This document shows, piece after piece, positions 1 to 10,690 of a stretch of DNA of 64,000 nt. The DNA comes from Neofusicoccum parvum (lineage: Eukaryota > Ascomycota > Dothideomycetes > Botryosphaeriales > Botryosphaeriaceae), in NCBI GenBank assembly GCA_020912385.1, contig CP087210.1, forward strand, positions 310,001 through 374,000. Reading direction: 5' to 3'. Positions within the stretch are counted from its first letter, which is position 1. Each line of letters opens with the position of its first letter. The notes under the pieces are model-generated. The model was not told the origin of the DNA. It saw only the letters and a program-made list of their open reading frames with translations, and searched no databases. The position numbers and the translations under genes are program-made.

Positions 1-329
1 ATATTTAGGGTTTGCACCTCCCCGGATAAATACCCCAATGCAGATCATGCCCCAGGCCACGGGGCTGGTGTGACCATCGCCAAGCTTCCTCCAAAATCCT
101 TCCTACCCGCATACATCACAATTTTAGGGAAACAGCCAACCGTATCGTCGACGTTGTGTGCTTGTGTTGCCTCGCGTGTCCAGTAGCGCCACTGTTGTAC
201 GAGGCTGTGCTGTCACGTCGCTCCTTCACATTTCAGGTTTTTAAGATATATATTGTTCGTCTGTGTGCTACGTGCTTGCTTGCTGTTTTGCTGTCTCCTC
301 CACTGCTGTTTCGAGACCACATTCTCACC
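1..329. other. Leader/upstream region of the first gene
   Basis: No gene is supported here. The start codon at 330 (context CACCATGG) is the first ATG that leads into the seven-helix protein. An upstream reading in the same frame is open from 156, but its sequence looks like leader rather than protein. No TATA motif was recognised. Confidence 0.5.
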
Positions 330-1327
330 ATGGCACGCTATACAAGTTATTACAACAGTTCGGTCTGTTGGGGCTTATTCGATTCTTCTTTGGCCAAGGC
401 AACTGTCGCCATCGAATCTATCGAAATAACTTTACTTCTACTCATTATCTTCTCCTGGCTAGTTTCGCAAAGAAGAACTCCGCCTCCATTCGAAGTTGTC
501 AAATGGTACAACTTCGGTCTGACCCTTCTATTCTGGATCACGTAAGTTCTCCAGCCACTCATCATCCTCCCGGCTTCTGCTAACTATTAATTAGCTACAA
601 AGCCTTCATTTTCATCGTGTTCTTCCTACAAGGTTGTGATGTCGTCGATAGCGTGGCGGATTCCTGGCGACTGGGCATCGTGTCTCAAATTTTGTACTGG
701 ATCTCCATGGCGTTCCTGCTCGCGACCATCCTACTACCTATCTGCCGCGGACTGGCTCGCGTGCGCAGCTCCACTGCCCACGGCTGGAGTCGTGCAGGCG
801 ACATCATGATGGTCATATTCACCATCTTCATGATCGTGTATCTCGGCCTCATGATCTGGGCCTACCAATCCGTCATCGACTCGTACAACAGCTATTACAC
901 CATCAGATACGGCAACCAATTTCCGCAGTACATCTACGTGTACATGGCTCTGACGACATTCTGGTTCCTCCTGATTATCGCCGGCATTGGTAAAATGCTC
1001 CAGAGCACGAGCGGTGCCTCTTCACGCATTCCCCAGTCGCTGAGGGCCTGGGTTTTCATTTTGGCCTTCTCCCTGTTCGCATACGGCTTCCTCAGAACTT
1101 TCTTCGCATACTGGAGTACCTTCGGAGCTTCTTCGAGGTACTATGGCAGCACCTATTATGCTGAGGCTATCACGAACCAAGTGCTCACGACCTTATTTTC
1201 TCTAATTGCTCTCTTCGCAATCACCAGGGTTGCTAAGGATTTGAGCACTGTGTTTGCTCACCCGAACTTGTACATCGTATCTGATGAGGAACAAGCCAAT
1301 GGAGAGTATCGTGGGGTTGTGCGGTAG
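330..1327 (+). CDS. Seven-helix integral membrane protein, unknown function
   Basis: Two exons, 330-541 and 595-1327, give a 314-residue protein. The intron 542-594 starts GTAAGT, has a CTAAC branch site and ends TTAG, and the phase is kept across it. About seven hydrophobic helices are visible, roughly at residues 24-46, 60-85, 105-125, 140-162, 180-202, 215-238 and 262-282. They are joined by short loops rich in Tyr and Ser. The N-terminus has an NSS sequon (Asn-10) but no cleavable signal peptide, and the C-terminus is short and hydrophilic. The layout resembles the many unassigned fungal 7-TM proteins. No GPCR-type DRY motif or transporter signature is visible, so no function is assigned. 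The ATG at 330 was chosen for its CACCATGG context. Confidence 0.75.
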
Positions 1328-2032
1328 GTTGGCGGCTCAGTCAACGGTAGAGTACCTGTAATCATGAGATGATGGATGACCGGGATGACTACTGAATCTT
1401 TTTTTTGTTATTTCCCTACGTTAAGCATTAGTTCCTGAAGCATTTGCTAAGCAAGGAAGGAGTTGCGCAGATCTTGTTAATAGACAGTATATCCAAAGGA
1501 GCTAGGGGGCATTGCGTTATACCACGATTGAGTCTCGAGCATATTTGAGGATCTTTTATTGCTTGTTCTCTGTTATATTAGCTTTTTCATTCTTTCTCTA
1601 GCCTTTAATTCTGTATTTTAAAAGTCAGACAAGCATTCTGCAAATTAATGACGAGGGGGTTTGCTTTCGGTACATATTACAATTGAGCCAGATGACATGA
1701 AAAGCCGACTTGGCGAACGCCATTTTCCTAATGTACTTCAAGTCCAAACGGGTGTATACGAGGATTGGTTGCATAAACTTCCTATGCGTAAGACAAAGCT
1801 CTAAAGAGGCACTCAAAAGAAGAGGTTTTGATTTTTCATATTGGATACAAAAGTCTAAGTCATGCTACCGTGAAAGAGGGAGGTGGTGATCACATAGAAA
1901 TTTCTCACGTCTTAATGGGGGGAATAGAAAGGCCAGTCGGGGTTGTACAAGAATGTTCGATCCTAGATTCAATTAAATTAGAATCTACATTCATTAAAGG
2001 TGATAAAGATGTGGAAATGAACTTACAAATCT
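1328..2032. other. Intergenic, AT-rich, no gene seen
   Basis: This holds the presumed 3' ends of two convergent genes. It is AT-rich with T-runs near 1390 and 1550-1620. The short open readings here do not look like protein. No repeat or RNA gene was recognised. Confidence 0.6.
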
Positions 2033-2588
2033 CTACCACACGCGAAGGAAGATCTGGAAGCAGCTCTCACCCTCGACGCGCTCGATTGTATCCATAACAG
2101 CACGACCTACACTCCTGACAGTCAGCCCAGACGAGTTGGGGACGTATACTGAGCAGATATTGTTTATCTGCAGAGGCAGTCCCCTCAGTACGACCGTAAT
2201 CTTGATCAAGCTAAGAGCGGGGAAAGCGAAGAGCTCATCGAGGACGGGGCTTCCGGAGTCAGGGTGCGGCAATTCGAGACTCTTGACGTAGACCAAGCCT
2301 GTAGGATTGTGGGATCCGACGAGAAAGGGAATGTTGGTGTTGATAGCTTCCGTCTTATTAGCCTCATTTTCCATCGACTGGGAGCCGGGGCTACTTACAG
2401 CCATGGAAGTCGTTGGGCGGGTTGGTTGCAGTGGTAGAATCCACACCCAGAATACTAACATTCGGGTTCAGGCAGTAAACGGTACTGTGGCTGTTGGTGT
2501 CGCGGAAGCTGCCAAGCTGTGATGGTGCGGTCTGCGTCTCTTCCATAGGCCAGTTGCCCTGCACGGAGATAGCGATGATGTTGGACAT
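2033..2588 (-). CDS. Small hypothetical protein
   Basis: Two exons on the minus strand, 2588-2399 and 2298-2033, give about 151 residues. The intron (2398-2299) begins GTAAGT, carries a CTAAT-type branch site and ends CTACAG, and the phase is preserved. The first exon starts MSNIIAISVQGNW. The second contains PNSSGLTVRSVGRAVMDT followed by a hydrophilic end. No signal peptide, membrane helix or known domain is recognised. A second GTAAGT lies just past the stop near 2028, so a further exon cannot be excluded. It is convergent with the membrane-protein gene. The coding assignment rests on the clean intron and phase, not on homology. Confidence 0.45.
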
Positions 2589-3076
2589 GGTTGCGGGCGC
2601 GGGACTGGAAGAAGAGAGGGAAGATGGTGTGGGGTGCGAATTAGCCACTGCACTGGAGACGCAGAGTTGAGAAGAAAACGGGCGGGTCGACATGCAGAAA
2701 ATAGGATTGTCCAACGCCTTTACGCCTGAGTGACAACGCACCCGTTTCACACATATCACGTGACGCCTTATTCACTACAGATACCGAGGCTTCAGAAGGA
2801 ATCTAAACCCATATTGAATCACGCGAAAGAAAGGAACAGAAACAAGTCAAGCAGGAGCAGAAGTCTGACAAGCGCGAAGCTAATCTACAGTTCACATGTT
2901 TCGGGAAGTCAAAAAGCCTTGTGTCATATCCAGACCAAAATCTGGTTTTCCTTGAGCAAGAAAACTCTGTGAAGAAAAGCTGTAGAACTCCAACATTCAC
3001 GGACAAATCAAGCGCCTACCAGAAGCGAGAGGAAATTAGCTGCCGATGAAAGAACCATACACACCACCCTCCACTC
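2589..3076. other. Intergenic, no gene seen
   Basis: This lies between the start of the small hypothetical gene and the stop of the CHAT gene. It is moderately AT-rich. Short open readings occur on both strands but none has splice partners or recognisable content. Confidence 0.5.
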
Positions 3077-5628
3077 TCAGATCCCAATATGCACAAACGG
3101 CGCCCAAGCTAGTACATCCTCCGCCTTCCTCTTCCTCCTCCCCAGCTTCTTCGCCCTCAGCTCTCTCACCGCCTCATGCAGACACCTCGCCACCCGCCCC
3201 TCCTCCTTCTCCGCACCCGCACTCCCCAGCAACCGGCGGTAAAACGCGTCCGCCACCTCCGTCGCGGCCACATCGTCAGCCTCCCACAGCGTCGCCACCA
3301 CGGCCGGGAACCCCATCAGCTGGAACACGGTGCCGAGGTGGATGCCCTCATCGATCAGGCCCTCGGAGTACTGCTGCGCGGTGCAGCACGCGGACAGGTA
3401 CGCCAGCTCGGCGTGCTCGTGCGTCTCGTCGAAGAGCTGGGCCACCGTCAAGCGGCCGTCGGGCGTGCCGGCGTCCCCGCCCAGGACGAGCGATGTCCGC
3501 GAGGGGTCGGAGAAGTGGGGGTCGCCGTGGCAGGCGAAGTGGACGATGGCGCTGCGGCGCATTTCGTCGACAACGGTGGCGACGGTGGGCGCCTCGAGGA
3601 TGGCGCAGGGGATGCCGGCGTGCGCTGCTGCGTTGCTGATTGCTGCCATCTCCGGGCCGGTGTTGAGGTCTGCCCAGCCTTCCTCCGGCGTGGTGGGGGC
3701 GTGCGCTGCGAAGATCTTGCGCGATGCCACTGTCTTGGATCTCCTGGCCCTTTCTCTTGAGTAGGCGAGCGCCTTCAGGGTGTGGACGTATGAGGAAATG
3801 CAACGGCTGGCGGTGTTTTCGATAGTATCGTCCCATCCTGAACCGGCGGCGTGCAGGGGCATCAAGCCCATCAGCCCGCTGGCGACCCACCAGACTCTCG
3901 GTAAGTCAGTGGTGCTGCTGTCAGGCTGACCTCTGAAACCAAGGTGATCCAGAACGGGCTTTATTGCGACGTCCCATAACCACACCAAGATTTGAGCCAG
4001 TCTGCGGTTCGATTTATTCCTCTCGACTAACGTACACTTAGTGAGCCGGGCTTCCCCGATGATGTCCCGGGAGTTTCCCTTTAGGTCATTCTCAAGGAGC
4101 GACGGTAAAGGTAAGACCTCGATACTCTCCGTGGTAACTATAAATGCATCGGATCGGAATCCAGTGACGTTGAAGCAAACGAGCGGGCCATTCGATGCGA
4201 GCTCCCTGAGTTGTTCCCCTGAAGCTTGGAGCTGGAATCGAGGTAAGCCAGAGATCTTGCGGATTTGATCTTCCAAGCTTGTTAGACGTTCGTTTAGCTC
4301 CTGGCGGTAACGGACCATATCTCCGGATGGCATGGTATCCGGCTTTCTTGAAAGTGTGTCCCTGACTTCTTCATATTCTGACGAGAGTTTTGGGTTGATT
4401 GATTGTAGATCTGAGACATCTACCCGGCTGCCAATGAGTGAGCCTGATATCAGCCCTCGGCCCATCTCAAGGAGATCCAAAGCCTCTTCAGGTTGTTGTC
4501 CAGAATTCAGTGATGCCGCTGCTGCGAAGGTAGAAAGGTTCGATAGACCGGACAGCCTGAACTGCATGTCTTGCCGTGACATGGAACGCGGACTAGCTTG
4601 GGACAACAGTGATATTGTCTTCCTGCTGAATTCATTCGCTTCCGCCCACCGTTCTCTTGACATCAACATGATGGCGGCGACCCGTGCAGCCTTCAACCGC
4701 TGTATTGGTGAAGCACTTTCGGGAGCAGATGCTTCCTTGAAAGTGACTATGGCTTGATCGAACCTAGCCCACCCCTTCTCAACATCTGTGCCGCATTTTG
4801 AGAGCTCCATCTGCCTCCATCCTAGCCAGTAAGCATAATCTGACCATTCGACATGCGTACTTGGCGTGCATTCAAGACAATTCCGAGATAGTGCGATTGC
4901 CTCCTCTAACTTCTCTATATGAGGCTGCGAGTCGCGTGTGAGGAGATATTCCTCGTATATCCGCGTGGCCAGATTGTGGGTGTACATTGCATGTCTCAAT
5001 GTCTCTGAGTTCGGCGTGACCTCTACTGCCTCCCTGGCAAGCCTGACGGACTCGATTCTGTCCTTTTCGACTTTCGTTGTCTCATACCTACTTGCAAGCT
5101 TCGTGCTAAGATTGCTTACGTACATGCCGTAATCGGATTTATCCCAAGCGCATCTATACGCTTCCCTGGCGGAATCGATGGCCTCATTGAGATCCTGGAG
5201 CCGTCTGAACCGGCCATATAGACAAGATAGTGACGTCCCAAGAGTATTCAATCTGACTGCGCGATGGCGACCTTTTGCAGGAGTCCACGATACGGCATCC
5301 CGGGCTTTAGCGACAGCTTCTTCAATGTCTCCTGCTGCTGCAGATGTCTCGTATCGGGCTTGTAGTGCAATGGCGAGGTTGCTTGATATCATTGCCTTGT
5401 CTTCATCAGACAGATGGCTCGATGCAAGGGCATCGCGATATGTCTGTATTGCCTCGTCGAGCACTTTTGTATGTTAGTCTCTCGCCTTTGCGTAGCTGAG
5501 AATAGCACTTACGAGACCGTTCCCCACTGTATTCGAATAACAGTTTCAGGCAGATGGCAAGGTTTTGATGGTAGTTTGGCCTCTCCGGGTGCTCAGATAG
5601 TGCTGCAATCAATAGTTGTTTACCATAC
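3077..5628 (-). pseudogene. TPR-CHAT protease gene, 3' part (disrupted by Copia insertion)
   Basis: This is the downstream part of a gene whose upstream part lies at 16613-17558. Exons are 5628-5513 and 5463-3077, with an intron 5512-5464 (GTAAGT..AAAAG) in phase. The N-terminal two thirds are helical repeats typical of TPR arrays (for example DEAIQTYRDAL, LEEAIALSRNCLE). The last ~280 residues are a CHAT domain, a caspase-family peptidase fold. The His of HFACHG (codon 3529-3527) and the first Cys of SACCTA (3388-3386) form the expected catalytic dyad, and the active-site surroundings (LWEADD) are intact. No stop or frameshift occurs within this part. The first in-frame ATG after the insertion is at 5392. 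Known CHAT proteases (separase relatives, metacaspase kin) cleave protein partners. Here the likely partner is the gasdermin-like protein at 17845. Confidence 0.85.
5624..5628. repeat. Copia target-site duplication, left copy (CATAC)
   Basis: Five bases CATAC lie directly before the left LTR. The same five bases follow the right LTR at 16613-16617. This is the usual 5-bp duplication of LTR-element integrase. Confidence 0.93.
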
Positions 5629-5836
5629 TGTCGAACGGCGCGAGAAAGAATAACACCGCTGTCTTCTTTGATTACTGCTATCGAGTGCTACATAAATATC
5701 TGATCGCAAAGGGGACGCGTAAGTAAAAGAGGCTGTGCTAGGTACTAAGAATTGACGCGTACGGGGTGGAGTGATGGTGGTGTAGTGATCAGAAGAGGAA
5801 TACGAGACACGTGATTGCGGGCCAATGTGGTTGACA
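5629..5836 (-). repeat. Copia 3' LTR
   Basis: A 208-bp direct repeat, identical by eye to 16405-16612. On the plus strand it begins TGTCGAAC and ends GGTTGACA, with short inverted ends TGTC/GACA. It abuts the CATAC duplication on its left and the polypurine tract on its right. Confidence 0.95.
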
Positions 5837-5846
5837 CACCCCCTTC
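5837..5846 (-). other. Copia polypurine tract
   Basis: On the minus strand the sequence GAAGGGGGTG sits directly before the 3' LTR. This is the position of the plus-strand DNA primer in LTR elements. Confidence 0.8.
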
Positions 5847-5933
5847 AGAATGAGCAGTCTAGTGCTTATTCTGATAAAGGAAAGAGTAAAGGAAGTAGGA
5901 AAGATGTCCAATTTAGAAAGTATTTGCTCGAGT

Positions 5934-6633
5934 TTAGTTCTTAATAGGAGCATTGTCTATTGCCGTAATGCTTGAAGGCTGAATGAGCTCCTTGATGTCT
6001 GAAAGGTTCAGTTGTTTGACAAATTGCTTGAATCGTTGAGGCGGAAGTGGCTTTGTTAAGCCATCTGCCACCATCTCGGCCGAGGGAGTCCACTGAAGCC
6101 TGATGCGTCCATTTTGGATCTCCTGGCGTAGCCAGTGCTGGTGGATATCCACATGGCGTAGCTTGGTAGTAAGCTTAGGTGTAGACTCGTCGAGCAGGCG
6201 GATTGTTTGCGTATTATCACATTGAATGAACAAGTGATGGTCTGGATGGAAGCGGATGTGTCGAAAGAGTCTTTCCCACCAGAGAAACTCTTTAGCTGTG
6301 GTTGAAAGGGAGAGAAACTCTGCTTCAGTGCTTGAGGTAGTAACAGTCTTTTGCTTACTTGCTTTCCAGTCAATGGGACCACCAAAGAGCTGAAAAACGT
6401 AGCCCTGGGCAGATCTTCTAGTATCCAGGTCATCTGCAAATGAGGCATCGCTGCAGGCTAGGAAGATGTTCTTTGGTTCCGTCTGTAGAGCATTGAACTC
6501 AATTGCAAGGTACTTGGTTGCTGTAAGATATTGAATAACCCGTGTAGCAAGCTGCTGGTGTCTTTGAGAGGGGTTCTGTAGGTATTCTGCAAGCTTTGAG
6601 GCTGCTTGTGCAATATCTGGACGCGTAACGACT
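5934..6633 (-). pseudogene. Copia pol, RNase H end (severed from gag-pol by the LINE)
   Basis: This is an open frame of about 233 codons with no start codon of its own, beginning exactly at the LINE's left target copy. It carries the Copia connection and RNase H region: VTRPDIAQAASKLAEYLQNP, then SDASFADD, SSTEAEFLSLS (the key Glu), IQCDNTQTI (Asp) and HVDIHQHWLR, ending MVADGLTKPL as in other Copia RNase H domains. The frame continues that of 16184-12181 without change, so the polyprotein was intact (about 1567 residues) until the LINE landed. Confidence 0.9.
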
Positions 6634-6646
6634 GCCGCAAAGTTGA
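6634..6646. repeat. LINE target-site duplication, left copy
   Basis: The 13 bases GCCGCAAAGTTGA occur here and at 12181-12193, flanking the LINE. Five of them (TCAAC on the minus strand) match the LINE tail unit, so the true duplication may be 8-13 bp. Confidence 0.85.
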
Positions 6647-6662
6647 GTTGAGTTGAGTTGAA
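6643..6662 (-). repeat. LINE 3' tail of TCAAC repeats
   Basis: About four tandem units of TTGAG (TCAAC on the element strand) mark the 3' end of the LINE instead of poly(A). Short-repeat tails of this kind occur in I/Tad-type non-LTR elements. Confidence 0.85.
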
Positions 6663-6817
6663 TTCATTTACCCTGACCCATCGCCCTGAGCGATATGCAG
6701 GCTACGACTATTCAAAGAATTTCAATGCTAGTATACATGTTGTGTGTCAATTTGAGAGAAGGAGAAGGTAAAGAGAGGCGGAGAGTGAGGTGTTAGGTGT
6801 GTGGTGTAAAGAGTGTT

Positions 6818-9800
6818 TTACGCTATAGGTTCATCTCTGTTTATGAACCGCTGTGTGTCTTGCGCAAAGCTGAGAACAGCCTGTAGCTGTGACGTTGTTA
6901 TCCTCCACTTATTTTCTTTGCTCTGCGTGGCTACTGTGTTACTTGGTGGCTTTCCACCTAGCAAGGCTGATAGGCTGTTCTTTTGTAAGCCACTTTCTTG
7001 AAGCATCTTCTGACGGCCTTGCTGAAGCAGGTAACAGTCAAGAAGGACATGTGACACTGATTCAACTTCTCCACATTCACACTGCTCATTGTTGATGCGG
7101 CCCATCCGCTTACGGTGTTGGTTAAGCCAGCAGTGGCCTGTCCGAAGCTGGGCAAGGAGACCAGCCAGGCTCCGTGGGAGCTTGTCGTATAGGTGCCGGG
7201 TGTGAGGGCCTGGTGGGGCTGTGTCGATGCCTCGGAGGTGCTGGCCTTTGTCTGAGATTTCCCATTGTGCTGCCCAGGTTGCGTGTGCTGTTTCCTTGGC
7301 TGCCTGGGCCTGAAGTGATGCTAGTGGTCCAAAGCTGTGTTCTCTAAGGCGTGTGGTTGCAGCTTTAGCGAGCCTGTCCGCTTCATCATTCCCTCTGATC
7401 CCACTGTGGCTTGGCACCCATTGGAGAGAGAAGCTGATTTGATAGCTATCCTTGATATGCTTGGCTGTTTCTGTAATTGACCGTACTATGCCTTGACCTG
7501 ATCGTCGCTTGTGTGGGTCTGCTAGTGCTTGTAGGGCTGCCTTTGAGTCGCTGTAGATTGTATATATTACTGGATTTGAGTTGCCTTCTTCGAGGTTCTG
7601 CTCCACTGCTAGCTCCATGCCGGTGTTAATAGCGATAAGCTCAGCGGCCGTGATGCTGTAAAACTTGCTGGAGCCAACCCCTTTCTGGGCTTGTCTATGG
7701 ATTCTCTGCTCCTGGTTGAGGATCACTGCAGCTGCTCCAAGTTGTCCTTTTACTTGAGATGCGTCCGTGAAGATCCTCTTAGCCCCGTCTCGTTTAAGCT
7801 CTTCCTTGAAAACCTCTAGGGTCTGAGATTTGGGTAGCTGCAGTTGGATGTTGTCTAGTAGCAGGGGTTTCCATGGTGGAAGGGGGCATGTATCAATTAC
7901 TTCAGTCTCCTCAGCCTGGCCTGGGCTTTGTAATTTGAGGGTTGCATTCAGTGGGCTCAGGAAGCTGACTGCCAGATTGAGTGTTGATATTGTTTTGTTG
8001 ACAAGCGTCTTGCATGGATGAGAGGTGGGGAGTGTTTTGAGGTTAGTAATGACCCTCTCTGCCCTAGCCTGTAGGCGTAGCTTTGTTGGTAGGAGAAAGT
8101 TCTCGTAGTCTAGTGCTTCAGTTGAAACGGTTTGGAAGGCTGAAATAGCCTTGGTTGTTGCCAGCCGCTGAATCCTGGAGAGTACTGCCACTTGCCATTT
8201 GCATCTCTTTGGGGAGTGCCAGACGGTTGAGGCGTAGTCCAGTTGAGGAATCACGCATGCTTGATAGAGCTGGCGCATCTGCTTTGGTCGGAGGTGCCTC
8301 AGTCTACCTATGGCCAGGCAGGTCTTGGTTGCTCGTGTGGCAGCTCTCTGAACGTGGGCTCTCCACCGGAGTTGCTGGTCAAAGATAACTCCTAACAGCT
8401 TCACTTCTTGCCTAGGCTCAATTACATGGTTGCCCATGACTATTGCTCCTGAGCAGTTCTGGTCTGGACTTCTTGTAAAGTGTATGAGCTCTGTCTTGTC
8501 TGCTTCAAAGCTTGATCCAGTTTGCTCTGCCCAGCGCTGCATTCTTGGTATGTCCTCCCTTTGCAAAGCTGCAAGGTTTTTGCTTGCAGATAGGCTTGTT
8601 CGCCACCGGCAGTAATCATCAATGTAGGCAGATGATCCTCCAGTGAAGTCAACTGGCTGGTCAACTAGGTCGGCGTTGTAGAAGGCAAAGAGAATTGGTG
8701 AGAGAGGTGAGCCTTGAGGGAGACCAGGGTGGTTGAGAGCTGCAGCTGGCTTGGTGTAGTTATCAAACGATATTGAAGCTGTTCTGTTCTCCATAAAGCT
8801 CTTGATCCAGCACCTTGCTTCAGTTGGAATCCCTCTCTTAGCCAGGCAGTGGTCTAGTACCTCCTTGCCAACTGCATTAAAGGCACCTTTCAGGTCGAAT
8901 GCCATAAGCGTGACCACTTTGTGTTCTTTCCAAGCCTTCCATATAGCATCAACTAGGATAAGGAGAGCTTGCTCTGTTGATCTACCTGGTCTTGCCCCAA
9001 ACTGGGTGGCTGGCAAGAGATTGTGCTTCTCAGCATAGTAGGATAGCCTCTTTGCCATTACTGCTTCTAGCAACTTTCCGAGTGTGTTGAGTAGTGAGAT
9101 TGGGCGGTATGCTTTGGGAATTGTGTAGTCAGGCTTGCCAGCTTTCCGGAGGACAATGATTGCTGCTGTACGCCAGGCTTTAGGATGGTGGCCAAGGTTG
9201 ATAGATGCAGAGAAGATGTGGTGGATATATGTAGTAATGTAGGGCCAAAGCTTCTGCCAGACAAGCATAGGAAGGCCATCATCTCCAGGGGCAGAGTTGG
9301 GTTTGGTAGAGCTTAGACTCTGGTGGATTTCGGCTTCTGTGATCGGTTCCCACCCTATAGGAGTTGCCATAGTAGATTGAGCTGGTGGTTGTGGGCTGGT
9401 TGGCTTTGGAAAGAAGGTGTCTAGTAGAAGTTGTGCCTTCTCTGCATTTTCTGTGGCTTTGTTGTTGCCTGTAGAGAGTGGGGGAATGTTGCTGTAGTTA
9501 TCGCTTGGGCTAGCGTATTTAGCTGCCTTCCATAGCTGGTTGCCTTTCCCTGCATTATCTAGAAAGTCCTTCCAGTGGCTGCTCTTTGCATGTGCTATTG
9601 CTTTTACCCATTCTCTACGGGCCATCTTCATTGCGCTGTATTGGTCCACTGTGTCTGGGTTGTCTCTTCCAAGGCTTGCGCTAAAGGTTTGCCAGAGCCG
9701 GCGGTGCTTGTTATATTTAGATTGGTGATCTTTGAGTTCTGGGTTAAACCACTGCTTCGAGTATGGACATGGCTTGGCAGTTGGCGTAAACTCATTTGTT

Positions 9801-10690
9801 ATAGCTGTGGTTGTACTAATAAGCTGCTCGACTGCTTTGTCGAGCTGTCCACATGTGGCAATCTGCCTTGCCTGCCCAAGGGCGCGCTGAATAGCCTGTC
9901 CTGTCTTTGTCCAGTCTGTTCGCTCATAGAGCTTGCGTGGTGGTCGTGTATTGGCCTGTTCGACCTCCATGTTCCATTCAGAGAAGATGGCTCTGTGGTC
10001 GGACCCGTAGTTTTGGTCTAGAAGCTCACACTTAACTAGCTGGTTTGGAATGTTGCTAAGAGTAAGGTCTAGTGTCGTTCTACTGTCGGCTTTGTTACTG
10101 GCGTAGCAGGTTGGTGTGCCACGATAGAGGTGGCTCTGAAGGTGATGTTCTTCCATAAACGAGATTAAGGATGCTGCGCTTCCTACCAGATATGGTTTAA
10201 TATTGTCTCCGCCCCATAGCGGGTCTTGTCTGTTGAAGTCTCCTCCGAGGATCAGGCCTAGGGTGTTGCATGTTGTCTGCTTTGCTATGGACTGGCGGAT
10301 TGCTTGGAGAGCTGCAAGCATTTCGTTCTCTGCCGACTGTTGGGTTCCTCCCATTGGCGGTATGTAGACTGAGAAGATGAGGATTGGCTGGTTTGGTGTC
10401 TGAATTTGAACAGCTGTAAGGTCTCGGCTATTGCATGGAACTTGCTGCTGTGCAGAGGAGGAGATTCGTTTATTAACGTAGATGGCGGATCGTTTTTTCT
10501 GAGTTCCAGTGTAGGTTGGGGTGTATAGGTGCCATGAGCGGTGTTGTGGTAGGTTTTTAAAGAAAGAGACTGGTGGTTCTTGAATAAGAAGGATGTCGAG
10601 TTTTTCCGTGTCTGGGTCGTTGATTAAGGCTTCCATGCATTCGTTTGTTTTCCAGATGTTCAATTGGACAATTCGTAGGGGCTCTAGCAT
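6818..10690 (-). CDS. LINE ORF2: endonuclease, reverse transcriptase, RNase H
   Basis: A 1290-residue protein that nicks the target, copies the LINE RNA and degrades RNA in the hybrid. The N-terminal APE-type endonuclease (about residues 1-240) shows LLIQEPP, GDFNRQDPLW and SDHRAIFSEW. The reverse transcriptase (about 440-740) shows SAPGDDGLP, RPISLLNTLGKLLE, MAFDLKGAFNAV, GLPQGSPLSP and the catalytic YIDD. The RNase H (about 990-1130) shows IFTDASQ, a TAAELIAI Glu, YSDSKAAL and RGNDEADRLAK. A cysteine/histidine cluster (CECG..H..C) near the C-terminus resembles the zinc-binding end of Tad/I elements. The start ATG overlaps the ORF1 stop in the string ATGCTAG, suggesting stop-restart translation. 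No internal stops are present. Confidence 0.95.
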   Translation of the reverse strand: MLEPLRIVQLNIWKTNECMEALINDPDTEKLDILLIQEPPVSFFKNLPQHRSWHLYTPTYTGTQKKRSAIYVNKRISSSAQQQVPCNSRDLTAVQIQTPNQPILIFSVYIPPMGGTQQSAENEMLAALQAIRQSIAKQTTCNTLGLILGGDFNRQDPLWGGDNIKPYLVGSAASLISFMEEHHLQSHLYRGTPTCYASNKADSRTTLDLTLSNIPNQLVKCELLDQNYGSDHRAIFSEWNMEVEQANTRPPRKLYERTDWTKTGQAIQRALGQARQIATCGQLDKAVEQLISTTTAITNEFTPTAKPCPYSKQWFNPELKDHQSKYNKHRRLWQTFSASLGRDNPDTVDQYSAMKMARREWVKAIAHAKSSHWKDFLDNAGKGNQLWKAAKYASPSDNYSNIPPLSTGNNKATENAEKAQLLLDTFFPKPTSPQPPAQSTMATPIGWEPITEAEIHQSLSSTKPNSAPGDDGLPMLVWQKLWPYITTYIHHIFSASINLGHHPKAWRTAAIIVLRKAGKPDYTIPKAYRPISLLNTLGKLLEAVMAKRLSYYAEKHNLLPATQFGARPGRSTEQALLILVDAIWKAWKEHKVVTLMAFDLKGAFNAVGKEVLDHCLAKRGIPTEARCWIKSFMENRTASISFDNYTKPAAALNHPGLPQGSPLSPILFAFYNADLVDQPVDFTGGSSAYIDDYCRWRTSLSASKNLAALQREDIPRMQRWAEQTGSSFEADKTELIHFTRSPDQNCSGAIVMGNHVIEPRQEVKLLGVIFDQQLRWRAHVQRAATRATKTCLAIGRLRHLRPKQMRQLYQACVIPQLDYASTVWHSPKRCKWQVAVLSRIQRLATTKAISAFQTVSTEALDYENFLLPTKLRLQARAERVITNLKTLPTSHPCKTLVNKTISTLNLAVSFLSPLNATLKLQSPGQAEETEVIDTCPLPPWKPLLLDNIQLQLPKSQTLEVFKEELKRDGAKRIFTDASQVKGQLGAAAVILNQEQRIHRQAQKGVGSSKFYSITAAELIAINTGMELAVEQNLEEGNSNPVIYTIYSDSKAALQALADPHKRRSGQGIVRSITETAKHIKDSYQISFSLQWVPSHSGIRGNDEADRLAKAATTRLREHSFGPLASLQAQAAKETAHATWAAQWEISDKGQHLRGIDTAPPGPHTRHLYDKLPRSLAGLLAQLRTGHCWLNQHRKRMGRINNEQCECGEVESVSHVLLDCYLLQQGRQKMLQESGLQKNSLSALLGGKPPSNTVATQSKENKWRITTSQLQAVLSFAQDTQRFINRDEPIA

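Noticed and set aside
3046..3764. Plus-strand frames opposite the CHAT domain
   Set aside because: Pro/Arg-rich shadows of the minus-strand CHAT exon, whose catalytic motifs are clear.
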